Source: Allostella vacuolata (GTDB taxonomy: Bacteria; Pseudomonadota; Alphaproteobacteria; ATCC43930; Allostellaceae). Taken from it: DNA of 64,000 bases. The notes below the pieces were generated by a model that had not been told where the DNA came from, made no database searches, and saw only the letters and a list, made by a program, of their open reading frames with translations. The translations under genes were made by a program, and so were the position numbers. Below are positions 24,621 to 32,672 of this stretch, one piece after another; the first letter of the stretch is position 1; every line of letters begins with the position of its first letter. The stretch covers positions 3,683,388 through 3,747,387 of the forward strand of contig AP019702.1 of NCBI GenBank assembly GCA_006739055.1, in the 5' to 3' direction.

Positions 24621-25484
24621 ATGACGGCTACCGATCGCACCCAGTCTGCGCCGCCAGCCCTGCCGGAGCAGGTTGTCCGCTATGTCGACAGAAGCCAGCG
24701 CTCCGTCGACGGCTGGCTGTCGCCGCTGGACGCACGGCTGGTCGCCCTGGTGTCGGCCGCCCAGGCCGGATGGGGAATCACCGGCACCCTCGGCGAGATC
24801 GGCGTCCACCACGGTCGACTGCTGATCCTGATGGCGCTTGGCCTCCAGCCCGGCGAGCGGGCGTTCGCCGTCGACATCTTCGGCGAGCAGGAGCTCAACG
24901 TCGACCGGTCCGGCGAAGGCGACGAAGGCAAGTTCCGCGCGAACCTGGCGCGCTTCGGGATCCCCGCCGACCGGGTCGCCATCCTGCAGGCGAGCTCGCT
25001 GGAAATCCGCTGGCCGGACATCGAGCGGCAGGCGGGAGCCCGGTCGCGTCTCTTCAGCATCGATGGCGGCCATACCGCCCACATCACCGCCAACGACCTC
25101 GCCATTGCCGACGCCGGGCTGCTCGAGGATGGCGTCGCCGTGCTCGACGACTACTTCAACCCGGAATTTCCCGAGGTATCCCAGGGGATGTGCCAGCACC
25201 GCCTGGTGGACGGCGGGCGCCTGGTGCCCTTCGCCATCGGCGACAACAAGCTGCTCCTGACCCGGCCGGGCCAGGGCGAGCGCTACCGGGCGATGCTGGA
25301 GCGCTCGGTGCCGTCGCGCTTCCTGGTGCGCCCGACCGAGATGTTCGGCCAGCCGGTGATCGTGTTCCGCACCCCGCGGCGGCTGGTGCACCGGATCCGC
25401 CAGTCGGAACTGGCCCGGCGCCTGCGCGACCATCCGATCGGCCGCGCGCTGAAGCCCCTCATCCGACGGCTGGTCCGCGAATAG
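24621..25484 (+). CDS. Class I SAM-dependent methyltransferase-like protein
   Basis: A 287-residue cytosolic protein. GEIGVHHGRLL (about residues 56-66) fits the glycine-rich SAM motif of the methyltransferase-24 group. FAVDIFGEQELNVD and a later SIDGGHTAHIT / DDYFNPEFPEV pattern also match sugar- or natural-product-type members. The target is unknown. The ATG at 24621 is preceded by GAGGATCAGG; alternative GTG at 24516 would add the repeat-encoded tail. The stop TAG overlaps the GTG of the next gene by one base, so the two are coupled. Confidence 0.7.
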   Translation: MTATDRTQSAPPALPEQVVRYVDRSQRSVDGWLSPLDARLVALVSAAQAGWGITGTLGEIGVHHGRLLILMALGLQPGERAFAVDIFGEQELNVDRSGEGDEGKFRANLARFGIPADRVAILQASSLEIRWPDIERQAGARSRLFSIDGGHTAHITANDLAIADAGLLEDGVAVLDDYFNPEFPEVSQGMCQHRLVDGGRLVPFAIGDNKLLLTRPGQGERYRAMLERSVPSRFLVRPTEMFGQPVIVFRTPRRLVHRIRQSELARRLRDHPIGRALKPLIRRLVRE

Positions 25485-25813
25485 TGACCGGCGGGTCCGG
25501 CCCGGACTTCTCGGCACTGAGCGAGGCGGAGGCCTCCGCGCTGTGCCGCAGCTGCGGCGCCTGCTGCGCCTATTCCGCCGACTGGCCGCGCTTCTCGCTG
25601 GAGGACGACGCGGCACTCGCCCGCATCCCGGAGGCCCTGGTCAGCGCCTCGCGCGGGGGCATGCGCTGCGAGGGCGACCGCTGCGCGGCGCTCGCCGGCG
25701 AGGTCGGGGTCGCCGCCAGCTGTTCCATCTACGCCGACCGGCCGCTGGTCTGCCGCGACTGCCTGCCGGGCGACGACGCCTGCCTGACGGCGCGCCGGCG
25801 CCACGGGCTGTAA
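25484..25813 (+). CDS. YkgJ-family cysteine cluster protein
   Basis: A 109-residue protein with GTG start at 25484, overlapping the upstream stop. CRSCGACC at the N-terminus and the later Cys residues in MRCEGDRC, SCSIYADRPLVCRDC form the cysteine pattern of the YkgJ (zinc/iron-chelating) family. The RPLVCRDC segment is the most diagnostic. It probably binds a metal or cluster; its client is unknown. Confidence 0.8.
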   Translation: MTGGSGPDFSALSEAEASALCRSCGACCAYSADWPRFSLEDDAALARIPEALVSASRGGMRCEGDRCAALAGEVGVAASCSIYADRPLVCRDCLPGDDACLTARRRHGL

Positions 25814-25826
25814 GGGGCAGCCGGTC

Positions 25827-26591
25827 CTGTTCCCGCCGCGGCGCATCGTCTGCCTGACGGAAGAGACGGTCGAGACGCTCTACCTGCTGGGGGAGGAAGA
25901 CCGGATCGCCGGCATCTCCGGCTACGTCGTGCGCCCGCCGCGGGCCCGGCGCGAGAAGCCGCGGGTCAGCGCCTTCACCTCGGCGGACTTCCCCCGCATC
26001 CTGGCGCTCGAACCCGACCTCGTGCTCGCCTTCTCCGACCTCCAGGCCGACATCGCGGCCGAGCTGGTGCGGCGCGGCGTCGCCGTCCATGTCTTCAACC
26101 AGCGCAGCGTCGCCGGCATCCTCGACATGGTGCGGATGGTGGGCGCGATGGTCGGTGCGTGCGACCGCGCGGGCGCGCTGGCCGACCGGCTGGCGGCGGG
26201 CCTCGCCCCGTCGCCCGCTTCGGTCCGGCCGCGGGTCTATTTCGAGGAGTGGGACGAGCCGATGATCTCGGCCATCGGCTGGGTGTCGGAGCTGATCGCG
26301 ATCGCCGGCGGCATCGACGTCTTCGCCGACCGTGCCGCCGGCCGCTCGGCCCGGGATCGCCTCGTCACCGCGGACGAGGTGGCGGCGCGCGCGCCCGACA
26401 TCATCATCGGCTCCTGGTGCGGCAGGAAGTTCCAGCCGGCCCGGGTGGAGGCCCGGGCCGGCTTCGCCGACATCCCGGCCGTCCGCAACGGCCGGCTCCA
26501 CGAGATCAAGTCGGCGCTGATCCTCCAGCCCGGCCCCGCCGCGCTGACCGACGGGCTGGCCGCCCTGCGGTCGATCATCGGGGCCGGGTAG
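25827..26591 (+). CDS. BtuF-like cobalamin/siderophore-type binding protein, probable CTG start
   Basis: A 254-residue protein of the type III solute-binding fold, with coding signal beginning at RRIVCLTEETVETL well upstream of the first conventional start (GTG 25929). In this frame no ATG, GTG or TTG exists between the preceding stop and 25929. The CTG at 25827 is preceded at 9 bp by AAGGGG and gives the N-terminus LFPPRRIVCL expected for the family. There is no signal peptide, so it may be a cytosolic cobalamin-binding protein. PRVSAFTSADFPRILALEPD and IIIGSWCGRKF are characteristic segments. It ends 3 bp from the convergent aminotransferase. Confidence 0.75.
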   Translation: MFPPRRIVCLTEETVETLYLLGEEDRIAGISGYVVRPPRARREKPRVSAFTSADFPRILALEPDLVLAFSDLQADIAAELVRRGVAVHVFNQRSVAGILDMVRMVGAMVGACDRAGALADRLAAGLAPSPASVRPRVYFEEWDEPMISAIGWVSELIAIAGGIDVFADRAAGRSARDRLVTADEVAARAPDIIIGSWCGRKFQPARVEARAGFADIPAVRNGRLHEIKSALILQPGPAALTDGLAALRSIIGAG

Positions 26592-26594
26592 CCG

Positions 26595-27755
26595 CTACCC
26601 GACCAGGTCGAGCAGCCGGTCGATCTCCGCCTCGGTGTTGTAGTAGTGCGGCGAGGCGCGGACGACGGGCGGCAGGCCCCGCACTTCGGCATCGATGCGC
26701 GTGCTGGACGCCTTCGAGGCGCCGATGGTGATGCCGGCCTGGAGCGCATCCGCCACGATCGCGTCCGCGTCCCGCCCCTCGACCGTGAAGCTGACGATGG
26801 CGGACGGGGTGCGCCCGAGGTCGCGGACGACGACCCCGGGAATCGCCGACAGCCCCGCCCGCAGCCGCCCCGCCAGCAGGCGGCACCGCGCCTGGATGGC
26901 ATCGAGGCCTAGGTCGAGCGCGTAGTCGATCGCCTGGCCCATGCCGAGCTGGGCCGCGTAGTTGTTCTCCCAGTTCTCGAAGCGGCGGGCGTCGGGCCGC
27001 AGCGCGTACCGGTCGCGGCTGACCCAGGGTGCCGCGTGGTGGTCGATCATCGGCGGCTCCAGCCGCTCGATCAGGGCGCGCCGGACATAGAGGAACCCGG
27101 TGCCGCGGGGGCCGCGCAGGAACTTGCGCCCGGTCGCGGACAGCATGTCGCAGCCGACCGCCTCGACGTCGACCGGCATCTGGCCGACCGCCTGGCAGGC
27201 ATCGAGCAGATAGGGGATGCCGTGGGCGCGCGCGATGCGACCGACGGCGGCGGCCGGGTTGGTGAGGCCGCCATTGGTCGGGACCCAGGTGATGGCGATC
27301 AGCTTGACCCGCTCGTCGATCATGCGTTCGAGCGCGGCCGTGTCCATCTCGCCCGTCTCGTCGCTCGGCACCACCTCGATGACGGCGCCGGTCCGCCTTG
27401 CCACCTGCAGGTAGGCGACGTAGTTGGCGGCATACTCCGCCTCCGCCGTCAGGATGCGGTCGCCGGGCGCGAACTTCAGGGAATAGAAGGCCATCTGCCA
27501 GGCGACGGTGGCGTTCTCGGTGAGCGCGATCTCGTCACGGGCGGCGTTCAGCAGCCGGGCCACCGAATCATAGACCGCGGAGATCCGCCCCTGCTCCTGG
27601 GCGGCGGCGGCATAGCCGCCGATCTCCGCCTCCAGGTCGATATGCCGCTTCTGCGCCTCGACCACCGGGACCGGCATCAGGGCCGCGCCGGCATTGTGCA
27701 TGTAGACGCGCCGCGCCACCGCGGGCGTATCGGCCCGGACCTTCTCGATATCCAT
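26595..27755 (-). CDS. Class V aminotransferase-family PLP enzyme (cysteine desulfurase-like)
   Basis: A 386-residue fold-type I PLP enzyme. The Schiff-base Lys lies in SATGRKFLRGPRGTGF, and YLLDACQAVGQMPVDV contains the Asp and Gln that contact the PLP ring. ENATVAWQMAFYSL is the usual cofactor phosphate region. It lacks the flexible Cys loop typical of group I NifS/IscS proteins, so desulfurase activity is uncertain; lyase or epimerase roles occur in this group. I use the ATG at 27755. Confidence 0.85.
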   Translation of the reverse strand: MDIEKVRADTPAVARRVYMHNAGAALMPVPVVEAQKRHIDLEAEIGGYAAAAQEQGRISAVYDSVARLLNAARDEIALTENATVAWQMAFYSLKFAPGDRILTAEAEYAANYVAYLQVARRTGAVIEVVPSDETGEMDTAALERMIDERVKLIAITWVPTNGGLTNPAAAVGRIARAHGIPYLLDACQAVGQMPVDVEAVGCDMLSATGRKFLRGPRGTGFLYVRRALIERLEPPMIDHHAAPWVSRDRYALRPDARRFENWENNYAAQLGMGQAIDYALDLGLDAIQARCRLLAGRLRAGLSAIPGVVVRDLGRTPSAIVSFTVEGRDADAIVADALQAGITIGASKASSTRIDAEVRGLPPVVRASPHYYNTEAEIDRLLDLVG

Positions 27756-27975
27756 TGCTTCCACCGTCCCGAAACGAGGGGCGAAGGCCGCCACAACCGG
27801 CCGTCGAAGTCAATCGCTCGAAAGGCGCCGCCGCCCGGGGCCGAATTCCATCCGTCATCGATCCATCATCGAAGCGTCATCGGCACCCGGTACTGGATCG
27901 GCCGATCAACCGCCGACCCGGCCCCCGGCCCTCGAACCGGGCGCCGGACGGCCGCATTGCCGAGAAGACGCAACC

Positions 27976-29190
27976 TTGCCCCCTCCCTTGACGATCCTGC
28001 ACGCCACGGACCTGCATCTGCGCCGGCGCCTGCCGGGCAGCAGCGGCCACGCCGTCCGCCGCTCGCGCGAGATCCCGGTCCTGCTGGCCCGCCTCGGCCA
28101 GGCGATCGGCCGGCACCGGCCCGACCTCGTGGTCCTGACCGGCGACCTGGTCGACGTGCCGCATCCGTTCCTGCATGGCGAGGCGGACGCCCATCCCGAG
28201 ATGATGGCGGAGGCCGTCGACGACTACGCCCTGCTGCGCGGCTGGCTCGACGCCCTGCCCTGCCCGTGGCAGGTGGTGCCCGGCAACCATGACCGGCTCG
28301 ACGCGTTCGCCCGGGTGTTCGGCGCCGACCGGACGGTCGAGCGCCGGCTGGGCGGGTTCCGCATCGTCGGCTTCGAAGACTGGGAGGTCGAGGCCAACCA
28401 GGCCCAGCGGATCGGCATCGCCCGGGAGCGGTTCGAGCGCGTGCTGGGCGACGACGATCCGACGCCGCAGGTCCACCTGCAGCACTACCTGATCCGCCCG
28501 GCGGTCGACTACCGCTACCCGCTGATGTACCGCGAGGCGGCCGAGCTCGGCGCCGCGATCGAGGCGTCGGGCCGGGTCCGCGCGGTCCTGAGCGGGCACT
28601 GGCACAAGGGCGAGGCGCCGCTGACGGCGGGCGCCACCACCTATTCCGTCTGCCCGACCTTCTGCGAGTGGCCGCACCGCTACCGGGTCGTCACCCTGCA
28701 CCCCGACCGCACCGACGTAGATACCCTGGCGCTCGACGCGGACGACGGCCGGGAGCGGCGGGCGGCGGCCTTCATCGGCCTCGGCCGGCTGGTCGCGGGC
28801 GACGACCCGACCCGCCTCGCCGGCGATGCCGGGGCCCTGCTGCGGATCGCCACCGCCGAGGAGCGCCTGCCGGTGATCGTCGCCCCCTGGCAGCCCGACC
28901 GGCAGGGCTGGCGCGGCGTGCAGGCCATGGCCGACGCCGTCGCCCGGTCGGCCCGCGCCTTCGGGACGGAACTCGACGCCGCCTACTTCGTCGTCCCGGA
29001 CGGCCTCGACGACGCGGTCCGCGCGCGCCTGCCGGCCGAGGGCGCGCCCGGCCAGGCGGACCTCTTCCCCAAGGCCCATGCCGAGCTCGGCATCGACCTC
29101 GCCCGCTCGGTGCTGGCCGGCGGCGGCGACCGGCTCGCCGCGCTCGCCCGCGCCCACGGCATCCGCCCCCTTCCCCCCATCCAGGAATAG
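27976..29190 (+). CDS. Metallophosphoesterase fused to a degenerate HAD-like domain
   Basis: A 404-residue protein with TTG start. The N-terminal calcineurin-type phosphoesterase is complete: D12/H14 (TDLH), D57 (GDLVD), GNHD with N104-D106, H170, and GHWH with H208 and H210. From about 265 to 396 there is a second domain aligning to HAD phosphatases of the GmhB/HisB type (AELGIDLARS...GGGDRLAALARAHG), but the nucleophile motif DxDGT is replaced by GLGRL and the VTNQSG motif by VAPWQPD. The domain is probably non-catalytic, used for binding or oligomerisation. It precedes a glycerol-phosphate/sugar-type ABC importer by 11 bp and may cleave an imported phosphodiester. Confidence 0.85.
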   Translation: MPPPLTILHATDLHLRRRLPGSSGHAVRRSREIPVLLARLGQAIGRHRPDLVVLTGDLVDVPHPFLHGEADAHPEMMAEAVDDYALLRGWLDALPCPWQVVPGNHDRLDAFARVFGADRTVERRLGGFRIVGFEDWEVEANQAQRIGIARERFERVLGDDDPTPQVHLQHYLIRPAVDYRYPLMYREAAELGAAIEASGRVRAVLSGHWHKGEAPLTAGATTYSVCPTFCEWPHRYRVVTLHPDRTDVDTLALDADDGRERRAAAFIGLGRLVAGDDPTRLAGDAGALLRIATAEERLPVIVAPWQPDRQGWRGVQAMADAVARSARAFGTELDAAYFVVPDGLDDAVRARLPAEGAPGQADLFPKAHAELGIDLARSVLAGGGDRLAALARAHGIRPLPPIQE

Positions 29191-29201
29191 GATCTCGCAC
29201 C

Positions 29202-30455
29202 ATGCGCCGCTCCATCGCCGCGCTCGGCCTCGGCCTTGCCGCCATCCTGTCGCAACCCCTCTCCGCCCGGGCGGAGACCGTGCTCGACTTCCCGACCTAC
29301 CAGCTGGAGGAGAGCTTCGGCCCCTGGTGGCGGGCCCTGGTCGAGGCCTACGGCCAGGAGAATCCGGGGGTGCGCATCAAGCTCACCAACGCGCCGTCGA
29401 ACGACCACCACCGCATGCTGACGACCCGGTTCGCGGCCGGCAACCCGCCCGACATCGTCCACATGACCGCGCGCTTCGTCTGGGGCTATGCCGACGAGGG
29501 CGTGCTGGAGCCGCTCGACCGCTGGATGGACAAGACCGACATCAAGCGGTCCTGGGTCCCCTCGCAGGCGTCGCTCTCGGTCGCCGGCTCGACCTACGGC
29601 CTGGTCATGCTCAACTACGGCTGGGGGCTGGTCTACAACGAGCCGATGCTGCGCCAGGCGGGGGTCGCCGTGCCGACCACCGAGCCCGAGCTTTTCGAGG
29701 CCGCGCGCAAGCTGACCCGCGACCGCGACGCGGACGGCCGCACCGACCAGTTCGGCATGGCGCTCAACACCTCGTCCTCGTCCTGGGGGTTCATGACCTT
29801 CATGCACTTCCACAACGGCCGCGACCGCGACATCGTCGAGGGCCGCAAGCTCGACGACGTGGCCGAGATTACCCGGACGCTGGCGCGGATCCAGGAGTAT
29901 GTGAAGGCGGGCGTCACCCCGACGGGGCTCGACAACAACCCGATGCGCCAGCTCTTCTGGCAGGGCAACGCCGCCATGTACATCGACGGCAGCTGGGCCC
30001 CCGGCTACGCCAAGCGGGCCGCGGATTCCGTGCGCGACGGCTGGCGCATCGCGCCCCTGCCGTTCCCCAACCTGGCCGGCGGACCGAGCAACGCGCTCGC
30101 CATGCCCAAGGACATCTCGGCCGAGCGCAAGGAGCTGGTCTGGAAATTCATCCAGATGGCGGCCAGCCCCGAATGGCAGCGCCGCTATGCCCTCGTCACC
30201 GGCAACCCGCCCGGCCGCGTCGGCAGCGTTGATGCCGAGGCGCGCGCGAAGTGGCCCTTCCTGGCCCTGTTCGAGGCGAGCGCCAGCCGCCCGTCGCGCT
30301 CGCACCTGCCGATCGGCTTCGAGAACGAATACAACCGCTTCAGCAGCATCTTCACCGAGGGCATGACGGCGATGGTGGCCGGCCGCCTGACCCCGGATGC
30401 CGCCGCCCGGCAGATCGCGACCGGCCTGAAGCGCGAGATCAAGGGCCTGGAATAG
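29202..30455 (+). CDS. ABC importer substrate-binding protein, carbohydrate type (UgpB/MalE class)
   Basis: A 417-residue periplasmic protein. The signal peptide spans about residues 1-24 (ends ARA before ETVLDFPTY). Family segments include WWRALVEAYGQENPGV, TTRFAAGNPPDIVHM and the C-terminal MAASPEWQRRYA. It would deliver a sugar, polyol phosphate or phosphodiester to the two permeases that follow. Neighbouring metallophosphoesterase supports a phosphorylated ligand, by inference. Confidence 0.9.
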   Translation: MRRSIAALGLGLAAILSQPLSARAETVLDFPTYQLEESFGPWWRALVEAYGQENPGVRIKLTNAPSNDHHRMLTTRFAAGNPPDIVHMTARFVWGYADEGVLEPLDRWMDKTDIKRSWVPSQASLSVAGSTYGLVMLNYGWGLVYNEPMLRQAGVAVPTTEPELFEAARKLTRDRDADGRTDQFGMALNTSSSSWGFMTFMHFHNGRDRDIVEGRKLDDVAEITRTLARIQEYVKAGVTPTGLDNNPMRQLFWQGNAAMYIDGSWAPGYAKRAADSVRDGWRIAPLPFPNLAGGPSNALAMPKDISAERKELVWKFIQMAASPEWQRRYALVTGNPPGRVGSVDAEARAKWPFLALFEASASRPSRSHLPIGFENEYNRFSSIFTEGMTAMVAGRLTPDAAARQIATGLKREIKGLE

Positions 30456-30460
30456 CGCCG

Positions 30461-31402
30461 ATGGCAAGCCTGCCCGCCCGGTCGGAGGCGCTGCCGCGCC
30501 GCCGGCCGCGGCTCGGCCGGCAGGCGCGCACCCGCCTCCTGCTGACCGCCCTGATGCTGCCGGCGATCCTGTGCACGGCGGTGCTGGTCGCCTGGCCGAT
30601 CGCCAAGCTGGTCCAGATCAGCTTCTACGAGCTGCGCCTGGCCGAGCTGATGCGGCCGATCACCAAGCCCTGGACGCTCGCCAACTACACCGCTGCGACC
30701 GGCCATCCGGGGTTCGTGCCGAGCCTGGCGGCGACCGCGGTCTTCGTCTTCGCGGGCACCGCGGCGGCGCTGGCCATCGGGCTGGCGACCGCGCTCCTGC
30801 TCGACCTCAAGCTCGCCGGCTCGACCCTGTTCCAGGCGCTGGTGGTCAGCCCGTGGAGCGTGGCGCCGGCGATCGCCAGCCTGATCTGGATGTTCCTGCT
30901 CAACGACCAGTTCGGCCTCGTCAACTACCTGCTGCTGGCGGCCGGGCTGGTGTCGGCGCCGGTCCCGTTCCTGACCTCGCCCGACGTGGCGATCTGGGCC
31001 GTCACCTTCGCGACGGCCTGGAAGGCCTATCCCTTCTTCACCATCATGATGCTGGCCGCCCTGCAGTCGATCCCCCATTCGCAGTACGAGGCCGCGATGA
31101 TGGACGGCGCCGGCCGCATCCGGCGCTTCACCGCGATCACCCTGCCGGGCCTGCGCGGCTTCCTCCGGGTGACGGTCTTCCTCGGCCTGCTGTCGCAGTT
31201 CCGCAACGTCGAATCGGTGCTGGTGATGACCGGCGGCGGGCCGGCGCGATCGACCGAGACCCTGGCCGTGCGCGTCTATACCGAGACCTTCCAGTACCTG
31301 TCGCCCGGCCGCGGCGCGGCGCTGGGCGTGCTGACGCTGGTGGTCGCGGTCGCCACGACGCTGGCGTTCCTGTGGGCGACCCGCAAGCGGGCCGACATAT
31401 GA
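30461..31402 (+). CDS. ABC importer permease 1 (MalF/UgpA class)
   Basis: A 313-residue inner-membrane protein with six predicted helices. The EAA loop reads EAAMMDGAGRIRRFTAITLP, the contact site for the ATPase. MTGGGPARSTETLAVRVY is the usual C-terminal family segment. It starts 5 bp after the binding-protein stop and overlaps permease 2 by 4 bp. Confidence 0.92.
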   Translation: MASLPARSEALPRRRPRLGRQARTRLLLTALMLPAILCTAVLVAWPIAKLVQISFYELRLAELMRPITKPWTLANYTAATGHPGFVPSLAATAVFVFAGTAAALAIGLATALLLDLKLAGSTLFQALVVSPWSVAPAIASLIWMFLLNDQFGLVNYLLLAAGLVSAPVPFLTSPDVAIWAVTFATAWKAYPFFTIMMLAALQSIPHSQYEAAMMDGAGRIRRFTAITLPGLRGFLRVTVFLGLLSQFRNVESVLVMTGGGPARSTETLAVRVYTETFQYLSPGRGAALGVLTLVVAVATTLAFLWATRKRADI

Positions 31403-32226
31403 GGCGCCGCCTCGTCCCGGCGCTTCAGGCGGCCGCGCTCCTGCTGGCGGGACTCTTCGCCATCCTGCCGCTCTACTGGATGGCCGTCACCTCGTTCAGC
31501 CGCGCCAACGCGGTGCTGACCTGGCCGCCGCGGCTGCTGCCCGACCTCGACGGGCTGACCCTCGACGCCTATGTCGCCGTCCTGACCGGGACCAGCGCGC
31601 TGCGCTGGCTCGCCAACTCGACCGGCATCACCGTGGCCTCGATCCTGGTGGCGCTCGCCGTCTCGGTGCCGGCCGGCTATGCGCTGTCCCGCTCGCGCGG
31701 GCGCGAGGTGCAGATGCTGGGCGCGGTCCTGCTCATTTCCAAGATGCTGCCGGCGACGGTGCTGCTGACCCCGCTCTACGTCCTGGCGCGGGCGGCGGGC
31801 CTGCTCGACCAGCCGGCGGCCGTCGTGCTGGGCAACCTCAGCTTCGCCGTGCCGCTCGCCACCTGGATGATGAAGGAGCATTTCGACAAGGTCCCGGTCG
31901 ACCTGGAGGAGGCCGCCTGGATCGACGGCTGCTCGCGCCTGCGCGGCCTGTGGTCGGTGATGCTGCCGCAGGCTCGGTCGGCCATGGCCGCCGTCACCGC
32001 CTATGTCGGCGTGGTGTCGTGGAACGACTTCATCTTCGCCCGCACGCTGCTCACCGGCGGCGACAGCACCACGGTCACGGTGGGGGCCGCGATGATGATC
32101 GGCGAATACAACATCGACTGGCCGCGGGTGATGGCGCTGGCCCTGCTCGCGACCTTGCCGGTGCTGGGCATGTTCGCGCTGCTGCACCGCCAGCTGATGC
32201 GCGGCATGAGCAGCGGCATGCACTGA
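31399..32226 (+). CDS. ABC importer permease 2 (MalG/UgpE class)
   Basis: A 275-residue protein with six hydrophobic segments. The EAA loop is LEEAAWIDGCSRLRGLWSVM, and the N-terminus ILPLYWMAVTSFSR matches the MalG class. It is the last gene of the operon; there is no ATPase gene, so a shared MalK/UgpC-like ATPase encoded elsewhere must energise it. Convergent with a small cytochrome gene 16 bp on. Confidence 0.92.
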   Translation: MRRRLVPALQAAALLLAGLFAILPLYWMAVTSFSRANAVLTWPPRLLPDLDGLTLDAYVAVLTGTSALRWLANSTGITVASILVALAVSVPAGYALSRSRGREVQMLGAVLLISKMLPATVLLTPLYVLARAAGLLDQPAAVVLGNLSFAVPLATWMMKEHFDKVPVDLEEAAWIDGCSRLRGLWSVMLPQARSAMAAVTAYVGVVSWNDFIFARTLLTGGDSTTVTVGAAMMIGEYNIDWPRVMALALLATLPVLGMFALLHRQLMRGMSSGMH

Positions 32227-32242
32227 CCCGCCGAGGGCAGCC

Positions 32243-32545
32243 TCACGGCCGGGCCAGCGTACCGAGGAAATTCATCATCCGGCTGTGCTGCGCCGGGGTG
32301 ATTTCGACCATGTCGGCGATGATCCGGCCGTCGCAGAAGCGGAAGCCGATGACGGTCTCGCTGGTCCGTCCGGAGATGCCCGAGAAGGGCGGACCGACCT
32401 CCGTTTCGGAGACCTTGGTGTGGCAGGCGAAGCACTCGCGCATCGGCGGCCGGATGCCCGATCCGTCGCTGGCCGCACACGCCGGTGCTGCCGCCGCTGC
32501 GGCCATGCCGCACACCATCAGGGCAATGAGATCGCGACGGAACAT
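32243..32545 (-). CDS. Small secreted monoheme c-type cytochrome-like protein
   Basis: A 100-residue protein. A signal peptide occupies about residues 1-24. The heme motif CFACH (C38, C41, H42) is followed by a GPPFSGISGR segment typical of small class I cytochromes, and MMNFLGTL fits the last helix. The middle is short, and the usual sixth ligand Met in a T-x-M context is not obvious, so heme coordination may be unusual. GGAGGA precedes the ATG. Periplasmic electron carrier by inference. Confidence 0.8.
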   Translation of the reverse strand: MFRRDLIALMVCGMAAAAAAPACAASDGSGIRPPMRECFACHTKVSETEVGPPFSGISGRTSETVIGFRFCDGRIIADMVEITPAQHSRMMNFLGTLARP

Positions 32546-32672
32546 GGGCCGGTCCTCCGCTGGGACGGCGCCGCGCCGGCGCCTGCTTCCCACGGGCGCC
32601 ACCTTGCCCGTCCGGCGCCGTGCCCTCTTGTCCGATCCTGCGGCTTCCTGCCCGAAGCGCACCCGGCGGCGG

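Noticed and set aside
26595-27755. Naming the class V aminotransferase as a cysteine desulfurase (NifS/IscS/SufS)
   Set aside because: No Fe-S assembly genes nearby and no clear catalytic Cys loop; family-level call kept.
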